From the NCBI RefSeq assembly GCF_013185185.1, contig NZ_JAAZWE010000004.1, positions 404,232-468,231 of the forward strand: 64,000 bases of DNA, in the 5' to 3' direction. The stretch is from Saccharibacillus endophyticus. GTDB taxonomy: Bacteria > Bacillota > Bacilli > Paenibacillales > Paenibacillaceae. Under the pieces are notes generated by a model that saw nothing but the letters and a program-made list of their open reading frames with translations, had not been told where the DNA came from and did no database searches. Position numbers and translations under genes: made by a program. Shown one piece after another: positions 62,656 to 64,000 of this stretch (the stretch's first letter is position 1; each line of letters starts with the position of its first letter).

Positions 62656-63495
62656 TCAGCCTTTCACGGCTCCGGCCGCGATACCCGCGATGATATGTTT
62701 TTGCAGCGCCAGGAAGAAGACGATGATCGGCGCGATGCCCATCAGCAGTCCCGCCAGCGCCAAGTCCCATTGCTTCGTGTATTGGGAGAAGAACGCGTTG
62801 GTGGCGAGCGGAATGGTTCGCAAATCCGCGTTGCCCCCGACGATCAGGAGAGGCAGCAGGAAGTCGTTCCAGATCCACAGCGTGTTCAGAATGAACACGG
62901 TCACGATCATCGGCTTGAGCAGCGGCACGACGATTTTGAAAAAGACGCCGAACGGCGTGCAGCCGTCTACGATTCCCGCTTCTTCGACCTCGATCGGAAC
63001 CGACTTCACGAAGCCGTGGAACAGGAAGATCGTCAGCGATGCGCCGAAGCCCAAGTAACAGATAATGAGTCCCGGCAGGTTGTTCGTCAAGCCCAGGTTG
63101 GCCGCGACGCGGACCAGCGGGATCATGATCGACTGGAACGGGATGACCATCGCCGCGATGAACGCCATGAACACGATATTGTTGAAACGACTCGGGAAGC
63201 GCACCAGACGGTAGGCCGCCATGGAACAGAACAGCGCCAGCAGGACGTTCGCCAATACCGTGATCACGAGCGAGTTGGTGAACGCTTTCGGAAATTCGAG
63301 AATCTCCCAGGCCCGCGTGAAGTTGTCGAAGGTGACGGCTTTCGGCAGCGCGGCAGAATCCTTCAGGATATCGGCGAACTTCTTGAGCGAGTTCACGACC
63401 ACGAAGTAGAAGGGTACGAGGAACAGCAGCGCGAGCAGAACGGCGATAAGTTCGAGCGTCAGCGTTCGCCACGAATATTTGCGATCCGTTTCCAT
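62656..63495 (-). CDS. Carbohydrate ABC transporter permease (MalG type)
   Basis: A 279-residue permease with about six membrane helices. The EAA-like loop is visible (VPIEVEEAGIVDGCTPFGVFFKIVVPLLKP, about 175-205), which contacts the ATPase. The gene begins directly after the stop of the upstream permease (TAAATG), so the two are coupled. No adjacent ATPase gene is seen. The substrate is not determined; location after arabinan and galactan genes is only suggestive. Confidence 0.93.
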   Translation of the reverse strand: METDRKYSWRTLTLELIAVLLALLFLVPFYFVVVNSLKKFADILKDSAALPKAVTFDNFTRAWEILEFPKAFTNSLVITVLANVLLALFCSMAAYRLVRFPSRFNNIVFMAFIAAMVIPFQSIMIPLVRVAANLGLTNNLPGLIICYLGFGASLTIFLFHGFVKSVPIEVEEAGIVDGCTPFGVFFKIVVPLLKPMIVTVFILNTLWIWNDFLLPLLIVGGNADLRTIPLATNAFFSQYTKQWDLALAGLLMGIAPIIVFFLALQKHIIAGIAAGAVKG

Positions 63496-64000
63496 TTAGG
63501 ACTGTACCTCCCTTCTCTTCGTGAACCAGACTTGCAGCGACGAGACGAGCGCCACGATCACGAAGAACAGCAGCGCTTTGGCCGTGCCGAGTCCGTAGTT
63601 GCTGTTGGTGAACGCCTCGGTGTAAATGTTGAGCGCCAGCGATTCGGTCGAACCGAACGGTCCGCCCCGCGTCAGCGACAAATTGAGGTCGAACATTTTG
63701 AACGCGTTGGACATCGACAGGAACAAGCAGACCGTGATCGAAGGCATGACCAGCGGGAAAGTGATAAAGCGCAATTTTTGCAAATAACCCGCTCCGTCGA
63801 TATCGGCAGCTTCGATCAGCGAACGGTCGACGTTCATCAGGCCCGCGATATAGATGATCATCATGTAGCCGGCAGCCTGCCAGACGAACACGATCACGAT
63901 GCCCCAGAAGCCGGTCGCTTCCGTGCCGAGCCATTCGAGATTGAAAAATCCGATTCCGGTCGCTTTGCCTACGGCCGCGAAGCCGCGGATGAAGATGAAC
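63496..64000 (-). CDS. Carbohydrate ABC transporter permease (MalF type), N-terminus beyond right edge
   Basis: An open frame runs from the right edge to the stop at 63496, with at least 168 residues visible. It includes hydrophobic helices, GFWGIVIVFVWQAAGYMM and the EAA-like loop SLIEAADIDGAGYLQKLRFITFPLV, identifying the MalF-type partner of the next permease. The first half lies outside the window. Stop and next start are adjacent. Confidence 0.9.
   Translation of the reverse strand, partial: FIFIRGFAAVGKATGIGFFNLEWLGTEATGFWGIVIVFVWQAAGYMMIIYIAGLMNVDRSLIEAADIDGAGYLQKLRFITFPLVMPSITVCLFLSMSNAFKMFDLNLSLTRGGPFGSTESLALNIYTEAFTNSNYGLGTAKALLFFVIVALVSSLQVWFTKRREVQS

Overview
The window looks like a chromosomal segment of a moderately GC-rich Firmicute of the Paenibacillaceae (Paenibacillus/Saccharibacillus-like). 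The grounds are strong AGGAGG-type ribosome binding sites, TTGACA/TATAAT promoters, Bacillus-style Fur, Zur, OhrR and AraR operator sequences, a 261-residue Bacillus-type glucose dehydrogenase, CUT1 sugar transport and several plant-polysaccharide glycosidases. The exact genus cannot be fixed from the sequence alone. No rRNA, tRNA, transposase, integrase or CRISPR array was seen.

Bases 1-18467 hold the most unusual locus. On the minus strand, in transcription order, are a secreted/membrane VWA protein, a tubulin/FtsZ-fold GTPase (Tubulin_2 type), a second protein that appears to carry a tubulin-like domain with both nucleotide-binding loops lost, a second membrane VWA protein, a flavin disulfide oxidoreductase, a protein of unknown fold, a zinc-ribbon TRAFAC-like GTPase and a GAP1-N2-type protein that runs off the left edge. 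A divergent three-gene operon with ATGA overlaps encodes membrane proteins, one of them with a zinc ribbon. The related GTPase/GAP1 families are known from comparative genomics as predicted NTP-dependent conflict systems. The pairing with an active tubulin plus a pseudo-tubulin and two membrane VWA sensors is what deserves a second look.

Bases 18690-38776 hold signalling and housekeeping genes: two large hybrid histidine kinases, a GGDEF/EAL protein with a degenerate GGDEF motif, adenosine deaminase, a DUF420 (CtaM/YozB-like) protein, Ohr with an OhrR-type operator, an HtrA-like protease overlapping a zinc-ribbon membrane protein, several lipoproteins, a 49-residue protein under a perfect Fur box and a DeoR regulator.

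Bases about 39040-40930 form an AT-rich island with a secreted metzincin protease and a small membrane protein. From 41160 on come Mn-dependent pyrophosphatase and a carbohydrate block: two GH13 proteins (one with its nucleophile replaced), a GH27 alpha-galactosidase and two GH51 arabinofuranosidases with AraR-like operators. These are followed by glucose dehydrogenase, a TetR regulator, an acetyltransferase, a Zur-controlled COG0523 metallochaperone, an MFS exporter divergent from a LysR regulator, and a CUT1 sugar ABC transporter cut by the right edge.

Three families of palindromic intergenic repeats are scattered through the window. The best defined is a roughly 105-bp element with GGGAGAAATTC-type terminal inverted repeats. 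It occurs five times, in both orientations, and one extra partial copy supplies the last codons of a C39-like peptidase gene.
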